The notes beneath the pieces were generated by a model that searched no databases, had not been told where the DNA came from, and saw only the letters and a program-made list of their open reading frames with translations. A stretch of 64,000 nt of DNA. Origin: Inhella crocodyli (GTDB lineage: Bacteria > Pseudomonadota > Gammaproteobacteria > Burkholderiales > Burkholderiaceae_C). The position numbers and the translations under genes were made by a program. This document shows, in pieces, positions 29,779 to 36,743 of this stretch (positions within the stretch are counted from its first letter, which is position 1; the number at the start of each line of letters is the position of its first letter). The stretch is taken from NCBI RefSeq assembly GCF_004004565.1, contig NZ_SACM01000001.1, positions 1,054,001 to 1,118,000 on the forward strand. The letters run 5' to 3'.

Positions 29779-29897
29779 TCCTCGATGCCTCCATCGGCGG
29801 TGATTGAATCGCCTGGACGGCAAAACCTGCATGCGAGCCCGAGCTCCATGGCTGCCTGATTGGCCTCCTCTGGGCTGGTTTTGAGTTCTGCGGCCAT
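29775..29897 (-). CDS. 40-residue peptide upstream of the PcfJ-like gene
   Basis: A short frame of 40 codons, starting MAAELKTSPEEANQAAMELG and ending in ITADGGIEE, with a CRFC pair (CxxC) at residues 23-26. Its stop overlaps the ATG of the PcfJ-like gene as ATGA and it begins 21 bases after the stop of the upstream gene, so it fills the space exactly in an operon of coupled genes. The ribosome site is weak. It may be a real small protein or a coupling leader. Confidence 0.5.
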   Translation of the reverse strand: MAAELKTSPEEANQAAMELGLACRFCRPGDSITADGGIEE

Positions 29898-29918
29898 GTA
29901 GCTGCTGCCTGGATGGTC

Positions 29919-30671
29919 TCATTCGACCGTGATCACTCCTAGAGCGTCCAAGTCCGACACGGGCATGTTGTCGAAGTACCGATAGGCAATCCTTTGACCG
30001 GTGGTGTGATCAGGAAAGTGCGCCCACTCTTCCGTGTCAGGACCTTCGTTCAGCCAGTTCTGCAAAGCCGAGACCAATGTGTCGCCCTCGCTGGTAGGCA
30101 TGTACCGTACCCAGTCGCGCCAGCTGTCTCCATGGCCTTCGATCTGGTCGTGGGCCGCCTGAACGCGCTCGCGTTCCGCGGGAGTCAACTTGCGCTCGAG
30201 GGAACGCATTTCCTCCAAGAAGTACTCGGCAGCCTCAACGACTTGCTTTGCCGCCCAGTCAGAGATGGGTGTGTTGCTGTCCAGGATGCGAAGCAATGTG
30301 ACGTTGTCGAGGTCCTCGGGGATTTGGATGTCCATGAGGTCCCCCCGGGTCTCGGGATCTTTATGCCCCCGCGGGGTCAAGGTATCGCCCTCGTCAACCT
30401 CGAACCAGTCGAAAGAGGAGGTCTCCCGATCTTCTGTGCCTGTCGCTTCGCCTTCGTCCTGGTCAGGGGCGAAACGATCAACCGCTTCTTGAAACCAAGC
30501 GGCAAGTTCAGTCAGTTCGCTGGGGGTCAGGTTGACTTGCAGCTTCGGGATGGCGACAGGATGGTTGGCCACCGGGATCCGGGTCGATAGGGTGAGGTTG
30601 ATGCCCGCTCGGTTGGGGGTGAGCTCGGCCGTGAGCTCAAAAGCGGGTGATGCGACAACGGTGGTTTTCAT
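29919..30671 (-). CDS. Acidic island protein of unknown function
   Basis: A 250-residue strongly acidic protein with no recognised domain. The N-terminal 60 residues look beta-rich (MKTTVVASPAFELTAELTP, VAIPKLQVNLTPSELTELA). An acidic linker (DQDEGEATGTEDRE) follows, and the C-terminal half is helical (AAKQVVEAAEYFLEEMRSLE, ERERVQAAHDQIEGH, DTLVSALQNWLNEG). ATG 30671 is preceded by GGAGAA. It is the first gene of the operon that continues with the 40-residue peptide and the PcfJ-like, Sel1-like and small membrane proteins. No signal peptide, so probably cytoplasmic. Confidence 0.7.
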   Translation of the reverse strand: MKTTVVASPAFELTAELTPNRAGINLTLSTRIPVANHPVAIPKLQVNLTPSELTELAAWFQEAVDRFAPDQDEGEATGTEDRETSSFDWFEVDEGDTLTPRGHKDPETRGDLMDIQIPEDLDNVTLLRILDSNTPISDWAAKQVVEAAEYFLEEMRSLERKLTPAERERVQAAHDQIEGHGDSWRDWVRYMPTSEGDTLVSALQNWLNEGPDTEEWAHFPDHTTGQRIAYRYFDNMPVSDLDALGVITVE

Positions 30672-30877
30672 GGTTTCTCCGGTGCCCGCCCGAGCGGAGA
30701 AGCAAGTCGAGCTGCAGGCGGGACATCGCAGCGCAACGCTTTAGCCAGTGAGGTGAGGCGCCCTGGCAAGTGGTCGGTAAATCCGGCGCCGTTAGTGGAG
30801 GAAAAAGTCTCTGCAGAGCCGTTGGGTTAGCTGCGGTGTGAAGCCGGCTTCGTGGTGCTGCTAGAGCAATGAATCGC

Positions 30878-31057
30878 TCATCCCGCGATCTGCGGGACGG
30901 AATTCAACTTGGATGACTCGGCCGGAACTGGTTCGTAAATGGATCTGTTCATGCACCTCTGTGCAGCTACGAACCAGTCCATCCCGGTCTCCTCGACGAG
31001 CTTGTCAGCTTCGAGGCAGATGGCTTCGATCCACTCCCTTTCCTCTGCTTCGGTCAT
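30878..31057 (-). CDS. 59-residue protein downstream of the metallophosphatase
   Basis: A 59-codon frame beginning MTEAEEREWIEAICLEADKL and continuing VEETGMDWFVAAQRCM. It has a very strong ribosome site (GGAGGAGG, 4 bases before ATG 31057) and starts 15 bases after the phosphatase stop, which is good evidence for translation in that operon. The N-terminal 37 residues would form acidic amphipathic helices. Function unknown; it may be a partner or modulator of the phosphatase. Confidence 0.65.
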   Translation of the reverse strand: MTEAEEREWIEAICLEADKLVEETGMDWFVAAQRCMNRSIYEPVPAESSKLNSVPQIAG

Positions 31058-31072
31058 AGGACCTCCTCCGAC

Positions 31073-32008
31073 TTAGTGACTACAAACAAACTTGTGATTG
31101 CTCAGTACCTGCTCACCATCCCAGCGGTAGGCGACCAAAGGACCTTCCTTAGCAGCTGACCAGTCCAGGCAGGCAACCTTGTGGTCCTGAATGACGGGCG
31201 TGCCTTGCATCCAGTAGTGACCGATGAAGACCGGGATGTCAGTGATGGTGCGGGCTTCGTAGCTGTCAGTCATTGCCTTCATGGGGTGTTCTGGGAGTTG
31301 CAAGCGTTGTTCCTCATCCAGGATGGCGACGTCCCTCAGGCTGACGTCGTCGCCCATCCACCAGCGGGTGCGAACCTCAAATCGCTCTACCCCAGAGTGG
31401 TCCCGGAACGAAACGCCCTCGGGCAGTCGGACTTCCAGACCTTTACAGATCCCTTCGACGGCCCTCCATTCAGGGCTGTGTTTGGTGAAGGCAGCGTGCA
31501 AGAAGTCGTCATTGATCGACTGGCCTCCCAGGTGTTGAGCGCCCACTTGGTCGATGTAGGGGGCATGCCACCAAGCGTGGACAGCACGAATGGCGCCGAG
31601 GTCCAGGAAAAGAGGCAGGGTGCGGAACCAGTCGATGATCTCCTTGTGCTTGGCGCTTCCCTCACCCACCTGAGCCAGAAACTCGGCGTGCTGGGCCTTC
31701 TTGCTTGCCGAGTGGTTGCGTAGGAAGCCTGGGCCATCACGTCGAGGCGTGACATACCCAATGGCGTTGAGTTCATGGTTGCCCATGACGGCGTGAGCTT
31801 GCCCGCCCTCGACCATTCGGCGAACCGTGTCGACAACTTTCATTTGCTCGGGACCGCGATCGATGAGATCTCCCACGAACACAGCTTTGCGACCGGCCGG
31901 GGCCTTCCAGCCCTCAGCGGTGCGGACGTAGCCCAGCTTCTTCAGCAGGGCTTCGAGCTTGGCGGCGTGCCCGTGGATATCGCCGATCAGGTCGTAGGAG
32001 AGTCTCAT
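31073..32008 (-). CDS. Metallophosphatase, PPP/calcineurin superfamily
   Basis: A 311-residue cytoplasmic enzyme. The dinuclear-metal motifs are complete: YDLIGDIHGHAAKLEALL (GDxHG, residues 9-13), VFVGDLIDRGPEQ (GDxxDRG), HAVMGNHELNAIGY (GNHE), then AVHAWWH and PVFIGHYWMQG with the distal histidines. The substrate is unknown; relatives include protein serine/threonine and dinucleoside-polyphosphate phosphatases. It is divergent from a NrtR-type regulator with two matching operators in the 82-base gap, one only 19 bases from its ATG, so it is the likely target of that regulator. The 59-residue gene follows 15 bases downstream. Confidence 0.88.
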   Translation of the reverse strand: MRLSYDLIGDIHGHAAKLEALLKKLGYVRTAEGWKAPAGRKAVFVGDLIDRGPEQMKVVDTVRRMVEGGQAHAVMGNHELNAIGYVTPRRDGPGFLRNHSASKKAQHAEFLAQVGEGSAKHKEIIDWFRTLPLFLDLGAIRAVHAWWHAPYIDQVGAQHLGGQSINDDFLHAAFTKHSPEWRAVEGICKGLEVRLPEGVSFRDHSGVERFEVRTRWWMGDDVSLRDVAILDEEQRLQLPEHPMKAMTDSYEARTITDIPVFIGHYWMQGTPVIQDHKVACLDWSAAKEGPLVAYRWDGEQVLSNHKFVCSH

Positions 32009-32026
32009 TTCGTGATCTCTTTGTTA

Positions 32027-32077
32027 GTTGCATTTCGCAACGAACGGAGTGTGGCACACTTCGTTGTGCTTTGCAAC
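32027..32077. promoter_or_regulatory. Twin operators in the divergent phosphatase/NrtR-like promoter
   Basis: Two 15-bp inverted repeats with the same pattern GTTGY-N5-GCAAC: GTTGCATTTCGCAAC at 32027-32041 and GTTGTGCTTTGCAAC at 32063-32077. Their centres are 36 bases apart. One lies just upstream of the phosphatase start and the other 13 bases before the regulator start. Placement and symmetry are what one expects for autoregulation and control of the phosphatase by the Nudix-type regulator. Confidence 0.72.
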
Positions 32078-32090
32078 TATCAAGTTCGCC

Positions 32091-32768
32091 ATGACCCAGT
32101 ACCAGGACGCGCGCCCCAAACACCCAATGCCGTTCACCCGCCTTGAAGTGTGCGTTTTGGGCTTGAACGACCAAGGGCTCCACGTCTTGCTCGGCAAGCG
32201 TGAGGCCCAGCCGTACCAAGGTCACTGGGCTTTACCAGGTGGCGTGCTCAGGATTGATCTCGATGAGGACTTAGAGGGTGGTGCGAGACGCGTGATGCAC
32301 GAGCGCTTAGCCCTGGAGCTCCCTTTCATGCGGCAGCTAGTCGCAGTGGGAGGGAAGCACCGGGACCACGACCGATCGCCGTGGGCGTTGAGCGTGGTTT
32401 ATCGCGCGTTGGTGTGGCAAACAGCTGTCCAACCATTGGCGGGTAAGCGCCTCAGTGATTTGGCTTGGCGCGGAGTTGAGGACGCCGTGACTGACACCAA
32501 GCTGGCCTTTGATCACCGGGAGCTGGTCGCCCTGGCGGTCGAACGGACGCGGCAAGAAGTTGCCGACTTGGAACTACCAGTTGGCTTCCTGCCAAGGGCA
32601 TTCACCCTCGGAGAGCTGCAGTCCATCTGTGAGCGGATCCTGGGTCGCGCTCTGGACAAATCCAGCTTCCGGCGCAAGCTGAGCGATCGTGGTTTGGTCC
32701 ACCCCATCGAGGGCGAAAAGAGGGGTGGCGCGAATCGGCCAGCACAGCTGTTTGAGCTGAGCAGATGA
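32091..32768 (+). CDS. NrtR-type Nudix-related transcriptional regulator
   Basis: A 225-residue two-domain regulator. The N-terminal Nudix fold includes FTRLEVCVLGLNDQGLHVLL and GHWALPGGVLRIDLDEDLEGGARRVMHE. The canonical catalytic Nudix box (GX5EX7REUXEEXGU) is degenerate here, with RRVMHE in place of REUXEE, as in regulators that bind but do not hydrolyse ligand. The C-terminal winged helix has the NrtR signature FTLGELQSICERILGRALDKSSFRRKL and the end NRPAQLFEL. NrtR proteins typically sense ADP-ribose-like ligands. ATG 32091 begins the conserved domain; upstream codons overlap the operators. Confidence 0.88.
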   Translation: MTQYQDARPKHPMPFTRLEVCVLGLNDQGLHVLLGKREAQPYQGHWALPGGVLRIDLDEDLEGGARRVMHERLALELPFMRQLVAVGGKHRDHDRSPWALSVVYRALVWQTAVQPLAGKRLSDLAWRGVEDAVTDTKLAFDHRELVALAVERTRQEVADLELPVGFLPRAFTLGELQSICERILGRALDKSSFRRKLSDRGLVHPIEGEKRGGANRPAQLFELSR

Positions 32769-32969
32769 CTGCACAAGATCACCGAGGACCCGAACGACTC
32801 GGTGCCAAATGACCAGTCTCGAAAGCAACGCCGCATGTGCAGCCCACCATCCCGCACTGAAGAAAACTCGGGCCATGGACAACTCTCAGCAAACTCGGCC
32901 ACCGAGGCTCATCCAGCCAGCAGCTCAACGGCCGCATCAGAGCCTGAGCATCTTCCGGCGCGTCTCCTG

Positions 32970-33161
32970 ATGGGAGAACGAGCAACCGGCGTTCCGGCTA
33001 ATCCGCCACGCGGATGCCTAACTTGGATCTTGGACATCCAAGCCCATGAGGCAGGGCTAGATCCGGACACCTGGTTTGAAGGCACTCGCCCTTCACCTGA
33101 AACGACCGGCGACCAATCGAACGCCATCGTCGACGAGCGCCCGTCAGACGACAAAGGCTAA
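32970..33161 (+). CDS. Possible 63-residue protein (uncertain)
   Basis: A short frame starting MGERATGVPANPPRGCLTWI, followed by LDIQAHEAGLDPDTWFEGT. Its ATG overlaps (TGATG) the stop of another short plus-strand frame of 51 codons beginning at about 32810. The same frame is open back to 32802, giving 119 residues. Composition is not clearly coding, and opposite-strand frames are also open. It may be a decaying gene or chance. Included because it is the only plausible content of 32769-33161. Confidence 0.25.
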   Translation: MGERATGVPANPPRGCLTWILDIQAHEAGLDPDTWFEGTRPSPETTGDQSNAIVDERPSDDKG

Positions 33162-33613
33162 CGGCTTGCGCCACAGCAGTTGCTCTGTCACGGCCGGGGA
33201 ACAATGGACTTGCCTTGTGATTCGCCGCAGATCGCCCGGCTTCGCGACAGAGCAGTAACAGCTAGCTTGTATGTGCGACGAAGTTGCTGACCTGTGACCT
33301 GGCGCTTTGCTGCTCGTTGCGATGACCCTTTGCGACCCATGGCAGCCGCAAGTCTGCGCAAGCCTCAACAGCCGGTTTGCAGCGATAGCGGTCTTCCGCT
33401 GCAGGTCGCCAGGTTCACGGTCAGGGACAAGAAGGCGTCATCGGCTTGCCTAGCCTCGCAGGACCAACGATGTGCGCTGCCGGGGTTGAGGCAGACGGCC
33501 AAACGTTATGGCCGCTTATCGACTCCATTAGCGGGCTTGGAGGCCCGCAGCGGGGCCAAGATCGCACGCCCAGGGCCGTGGCCTGAGCGAAGACTGCGCC
33601 GCCGGAACGCGGG
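33162..33613. other. Non-coding or decayed stretch in the island
   Basis: I find no convincing gene, tRNA or terminator here. Short frames exist on both strands but have no ribosome sites, no coupling and no domain signal. It probably contains the downstream region of the 627-residue minus-strand gene and degraded sequence. Confidence 0.4.
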
Positions 33614-35497
33614 TCAGATCCTGTCGGCCACCACGCGGAACTCCGCGTTCACCGCGCGCGCCAGCGACTCCACGCCGAACAGCAGCGTCCTTAGCTGGCT
33701 GGCGCCCACTGTGTCAGCACTACCGACCCGCTTGACGAAGTCGCTCTTGCGGACATGGGGCTGGACGATGATGACCTCACAGTCATAGTTCGTGCCCAGC
33801 TTGCCTAGAGCCGCTTCGAAGGCCTTGGCATCCGGCAAGGGTGCCAAGTTCACCGCCCACGGCTGGTCCCAGATGCGCTTGGAGCCGTTCTTCTTCAGGC
33901 GTTCCCTGATGCGATCCAGCAGCAGCTGCGCGTCGAGAGCGCGCAAGTTCTTGATGGCCTGGGCTGCGACCAGCTCGTAGGGGCCGGGGGCTGCCTGGCG
34001 CGCACCTGAATCGCTATCGGCGCCTTTGGCGTGGACCAACGTCAACCGTTTGGGCTTCGATTCCACGTCCAGATGGACAAAGTCGGCAACCTCGCTGGCG
34101 CCATCGTCACAGTACAGCCAGACCCCTTTTGGCGATGGCTTCTTCAGCCCCAACAAGGTCAGCCCCTCCTTGAAGATCCACTTGAAGAGGCTCTCATCGG
34201 TATCCGTCATCATGTCCAGGAGCGGCACCGCACCCGAGACCTTCTTGCCGTTTTTCAGCGTCACAGGAGCCGGCGGCTTCTCCTGCGTCACGTTGTACTT
34301 GTTGAAGTTCCCGTAAACAAACCCTTTGAACGGCGACTCCTGCCGGCGAACCAGCGCCAGCGTGCCGCCCGTGATCGTATGGCCGCTGTCGTAGTAGGCA
34401 CGAAGCAGGGCCGAGGACTCTGAGATCGCACTCGCCCACTCGTTGAAGGGCGCTGCAGGCATGGTCGCGACGAGATATTGAATCCTGCCGTCCACTAGGT
34501 AGGGCTCCACCTCGACGACGGCCGTCTTAGACGATTTGATCTCCGTGACAAGCACGGCGAAGGCGCAGGCAGGCTGGCCTGCCGATGCGCCCAGCGCGTT
34601 CAGCTCCACTCGGAACTGGTCAGCAAGTGCCTTTGCCTTGGCTCGTCCACTTGCGCCGTCCAACGTCTCATGGTCGGCCTGCGACACGGCATAGCAGCCA
34701 TTCACGTTGGCAAGATCATCGACCCAGCTTGCGAGCGCACCGTGGACCTGAAGCTCCGATCCGGGTTTGGCCTGGATGGCCAAGTCCACCAAGGTCAAGA
34801 GGTTCACGGTGCGCGCTTCAAAAGTCTGAAGGTTGCTATTCGGTCCCGTCCACACCGACGAGTTGCGCAGGCTGACACCGCCCTTGGTCGACCTCACGGC
34901 TCCTGCAAGGAAGCTGGCGTCGTTCATCGGGTCTATGGCGTCGACCAGGTCCGAGCCGGAGATGATCTTGGACGTCGGCTTGATGCCCGTGTCCCGATGG
35001 ACGCCGGTCAGCCAGAGCGTTTTCAACTTTTCGCCCTCGACCAAGGCCTTCACCAGGACCGCCTGCGATACCGGTTTCCAGTTGGCGAAATAGTCGAACT
35101 GCAGGTGCTGCAGCAACGCGGCTCGGTGGTCAGCATCCGTCGTCGTCAGCAGCAGCAGGCCACCCTTCGTCACGGTCACCATCAATAGATGGTGCAGCCG
35201 GTCTTTGGCAGCGCCCATCGGCAGCCAAGTCACCGGGCGATCTTCCTCGTAGATGCACGCCGCGCTGCGCAAGCCCGGCCGAATTCCCCAGGGGGCGATG
35301 AAATCCGTCTTGGTGATACTGCCCGCAACCTTTGCGCTATGGGTCACTCTGCTCGGCAACTCGACGACGTCGTTGATGACGATCATGGCCGCGCCCATGA
35401 CGGCGTCGATCTCCTCGTCGATCTTCGAGATGGTACCCGTGTGCATGGCCAGGACATGGCTGCTGTACGGCGATAGGTCGTGCTGCGAGTAAGCCAA
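33614..35497 (-). CDS. Large island protein with PD-(D/E)XK-like nuclease motif
   Basis: A 627-residue product, probably cytoplasmic, that I do not recognise as a named family. The start is TTG 35497 after GGAG at 8 bases. The first 440 residues are mixed alpha/beta with no known domain. Around residues 459-519, VWLYCDDGASEVADFVHL, then TLVHAKG (His489-Ala-Lys491) and AAQAIKNL (Gln513) reproduce the order acid - D - (E/H)xK - Q of the PD-(D/E)XK nuclease fold as seen in restriction-type and helicase-linked nucleases. A stand-alone nuclease on an integrated island suggests a defence or anti-element role; that is inference. It is monocistronic. Confidence 0.72.
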   Translation of the reverse strand: MAYSQHDLSPYSSHVLAMHTGTISKIDEEIDAVMGAAMIVINDVVELPSRVTHSAKVAGSITKTDFIAPWGIRPGLRSAACIYEEDRPVTWLPMGAAKDRLHHLLMVTVTKGGLLLLTTTDADHRAALLQHLQFDYFANWKPVSQAVLVKALVEGEKLKTLWLTGVHRDTGIKPTSKIISGSDLVDAIDPMNDASFLAGAVRSTKGGVSLRNSSVWTGPNSNLQTFEARTVNLLTLVDLAIQAKPGSELQVHGALASWVDDLANVNGCYAVSQADHETLDGASGRAKAKALADQFRVELNALGASAGQPACAFAVLVTEIKSSKTAVVEVEPYLVDGRIQYLVATMPAAPFNEWASAISESSALLRAYYDSGHTITGGTLALVRRQESPFKGFVYGNFNKYNVTQEKPPAPVTLKNGKKVSGAVPLLDMMTDTDESLFKWIFKEGLTLLGLKKPSPKGVWLYCDDGASEVADFVHLDVESKPKRLTLVHAKGADSDSGARQAAPGPYELVAAQAIKNLRALDAQLLLDRIRERLKKNGSKRIWDQPWAVNLAPLPDAKAFEAALGKLGTNYDCEVIIVQPHVRKSDFVKRVGSADTVGASQLRTLLFGVESLARAVNAEFRVVADRI

Positions 35498-36138
35498 ATG
35501 GATCTCCGCGGATGTGCGGTCCCTCTGGTGGCGACAGGCCGCCCGTTGCGGCGATCAACGCCTGATGAGGGCTTTCTCAAAACATGGTACGCCAGCGCCC
35601 CAGCTAAGTTCGAGCCAGCGCGGATTGGGCCGCTTCACAAGCGTTCCCACGGAATGTGCCTGCCCCAGGAGACCCAAGCCGATGCGTTTCACGCTCTCAA
35701 GATGTGAGACTGGGCGTCCGCAAATCGCAGGGATGCAGCCGTTCGGCCGTAGTGAGTGGAGGACTGCTCCCAGCCTGGCTCGGTCATTCGCCCCTTCTGG
35801 CCGAGCACCCGCTCTTGGGCAATTTCAGCCCGTAGGGACAGCCGCGCTGACCAACACCAGCCGCAAGCGGTCGATCCACAGCTTGGAGCGCGCATCTTTG
35901 CGCTACTTGGAGCTAAGCCAGTCGCAACAACAAGCGACTGCCAGTCGTAGAACTGTGGCGCAAGTCGTAATCACTTTGGTGACCTACGACCAACGAGCCA
36001 CTGGCCCATGCCTGCAGGCAAACCTTGGGTTGCTTCAGGGAAATTGAGGGGTCCATCGCCGGAAGCACATAGACCGATGCAGCTTCAAGTCGCCGCCTGC
36101 TAGGGGTGACGTTGCATCGACCGGAAACTGCCTTGCTG
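35498..36138. other. Long stretch without a recognisable gene
   Basis: Between the nuclease-like gene and the right end of the island I see no convincing gene. A plus-strand open frame (35514-36047) translates to an Arg/Ser/Pro-rich sequence with no domain, ribosome site or coupling and is probably chance. The region should contain the promoter of the nuclease-like gene (minus strand) near its left edge and may hold further integrase-arm sites toward 36139. Confidence 0.4.
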
Positions 36139-36162
36139 CAAACGGTGACCGAACGGTGACCA
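36139..36162 (+). repeat. Right arm-type repeat pair (ACGGTGACC x2)
   Basis: Copy of the block at 22147-22170 with 22 of 24 bases identical and the same orientation. It contains ACGGTGACC starting at 36142 and 36153, again 11 bp apart, 61 bases inside attR. It is probably bound by the integrase or its accessory factor when the ends are brought together. Confidence 0.75.
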
Positions 36163-36178
36163 GCAGCTCAGAAGGACG

Positions 36179-36210
36179 AAGGGCCTGGAGTCTTGCGACT
36201 CCAGGCCCTT
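36179..36210. terminator. Island-borne replacement terminator for tRNA-Pro
   Basis: A perfect 14-bp stem (AAGGGCCTGGAGTC/GACTCCAGGCCCTT) with a 4-base loop lies 13 bases beyond the tRNA CCA end, inside the island. On the plus strand it is followed by GCCTTTTTCTC; on the minus strand by CGTCCTTCTG, a weaker U tract. It occupies the place that the hairpin at 21930-21960 held before integration. Confidence 0.7.
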
Positions 36211-36223
36211 GCCTTTTTCTCTA

Positions 36224-36272
36224 TGGTCGGGGTGGCGGGATTCGAACTCGCGACCCCTTGCACCCCATGCAA
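36224..36272 (-). repeat. attR: island copy of the tRNA-Pro 3' end
   Basis: The 3'-terminal 49 bases of the intact tRNA-Pro gene, repeated at 21976-22024 with one difference. Recombination between the copies would excise a circle of about 14.25 kb and leave an intact tRNA gene. Confidence 0.93.
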
Positions 36273-36300
36273 GTGCGCTACCAGGCTGCGCTACACCCCG
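36224..36300 (-). tRNA. tRNA-Pro (anticodon GGG)
   Basis: A 77-base tRNA with encoded CCA. Acceptor stem CGGGGTG/CACCCCG, D arm GCGC...GCGC, anticodon arm CTTGC-ATGGGGT-GCAAG giving anticodon GGG, variable loop GGGTC and T loop TTCGAAT. The T stem GCGAG/CCCGC has an A-C mismatch at 52-62, also present in the attL remnant, so it predates the insertion. It lies downstream of the merR-type gene on the same strand and is the integration site of the island. Confidence 0.96.
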
Positions 36301-36320
36301 ACGAAGCCTCGCAGTATAGC

Positions 36321-36686
36321 CTAATCCGCGAGGGTTTCTTTCAAACGCTCCAACTCGAAACGCAATTCAGCCCAACCGATCGGCCCCTCGGTCTCGGCCG
36401 GTGAGGGCTGCAAGGTCACGGGCGACGCGAAGGCATCGGCCAGTTGGTTGCGGGCGCCGCTGATGGTGAAGCCCTGGTCGTACAGCAGGTCGCGAATGCG
36501 CCGGATGAGCAGCACCTCGTGGTGCTGGTAGTAGCGGCGGTTGCCGCGGCGCTTTTGCGGGCGCAGTTGGGTGAACTCCTGCTCCCAATAGCGCAAGACG
36601 TAGGGCTTGACGCCGCACAACTCGCTCACCTCGCCGATGGTGAAGTACCGGCGGGCGGGAATGGCGGGGAGCGACGTCTTGTCCAT
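36321..36686 (-). CDS. MerR family transcriptional regulator
   Basis: A 121-residue regulator. The N-terminal winged helix is typical (RYFTIGEVSELCGVKPYVLRYWEQEFTQLRP, RRGNRRYYQHHEVLLIRRIRDLL). The C-terminal part is short, with no cysteine effector site, so it is not a metal sensor of the MerR type. ATG 36686 gives the full domain; a TTG three codons earlier is possible. Location directly after ihfA at the end of the pheST operon is, to my knowledge, the standard arrangement in proteobacteria. The ligand is unknown. Confidence 0.9.
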   Translation of the reverse strand: MDKTSLPAIPARRYFTIGEVSELCGVKPYVLRYWEQEFTQLRPQKRRGNRRYYQHHEVLLIRRIRDLLYDQGFTISGARNQLADAFASPVTLQPSPAETEGPIGWAELRFELERLKETLAD

Positions 36687-36743
36687 GGGGTGCAAGCGGC
36701 CGAGTTGGGGGCGACAGGGGCGGGGATGCTAGCGCCAGGCCGC

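Larger units (their letters stand above)
21976..36272. mobile_element. Genomic island integrated in tRNA-Pro(GGG)
   Basis: The segment has the signs of site-specific integration: 49-base direct repeats at both ends, one being the 3' end of an intact tRNA gene; a tyrosine integrase reading inward 164 bases from attL; a small AlpA-like regulator; and paired ACGGTGACC repeats near each end. About 14.3 kb lie between the repeats. Cargo genes are mostly of unknown function and their base composition is visibly less GC-rich than the flanks. No relaxase, type IV secretion or phage structural gene is visible, so transfer would depend on other elements. Confidence 0.93.

Noticed and set aside
35514-36047. 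177-codon plus-strand open frame near the right end of the island
   Set aside because: No ribosome site, no coupling to other genes, and an Arg/Ser/Pro-rich translation without any recognisable fold.
21976-36272. Prophage or integrative conjugative element
   Set aside because: No capsid, portal, terminase, tail, lysis, relaxase, coupling protein or type IV secretion gene is visible; genomic island is the safer term.
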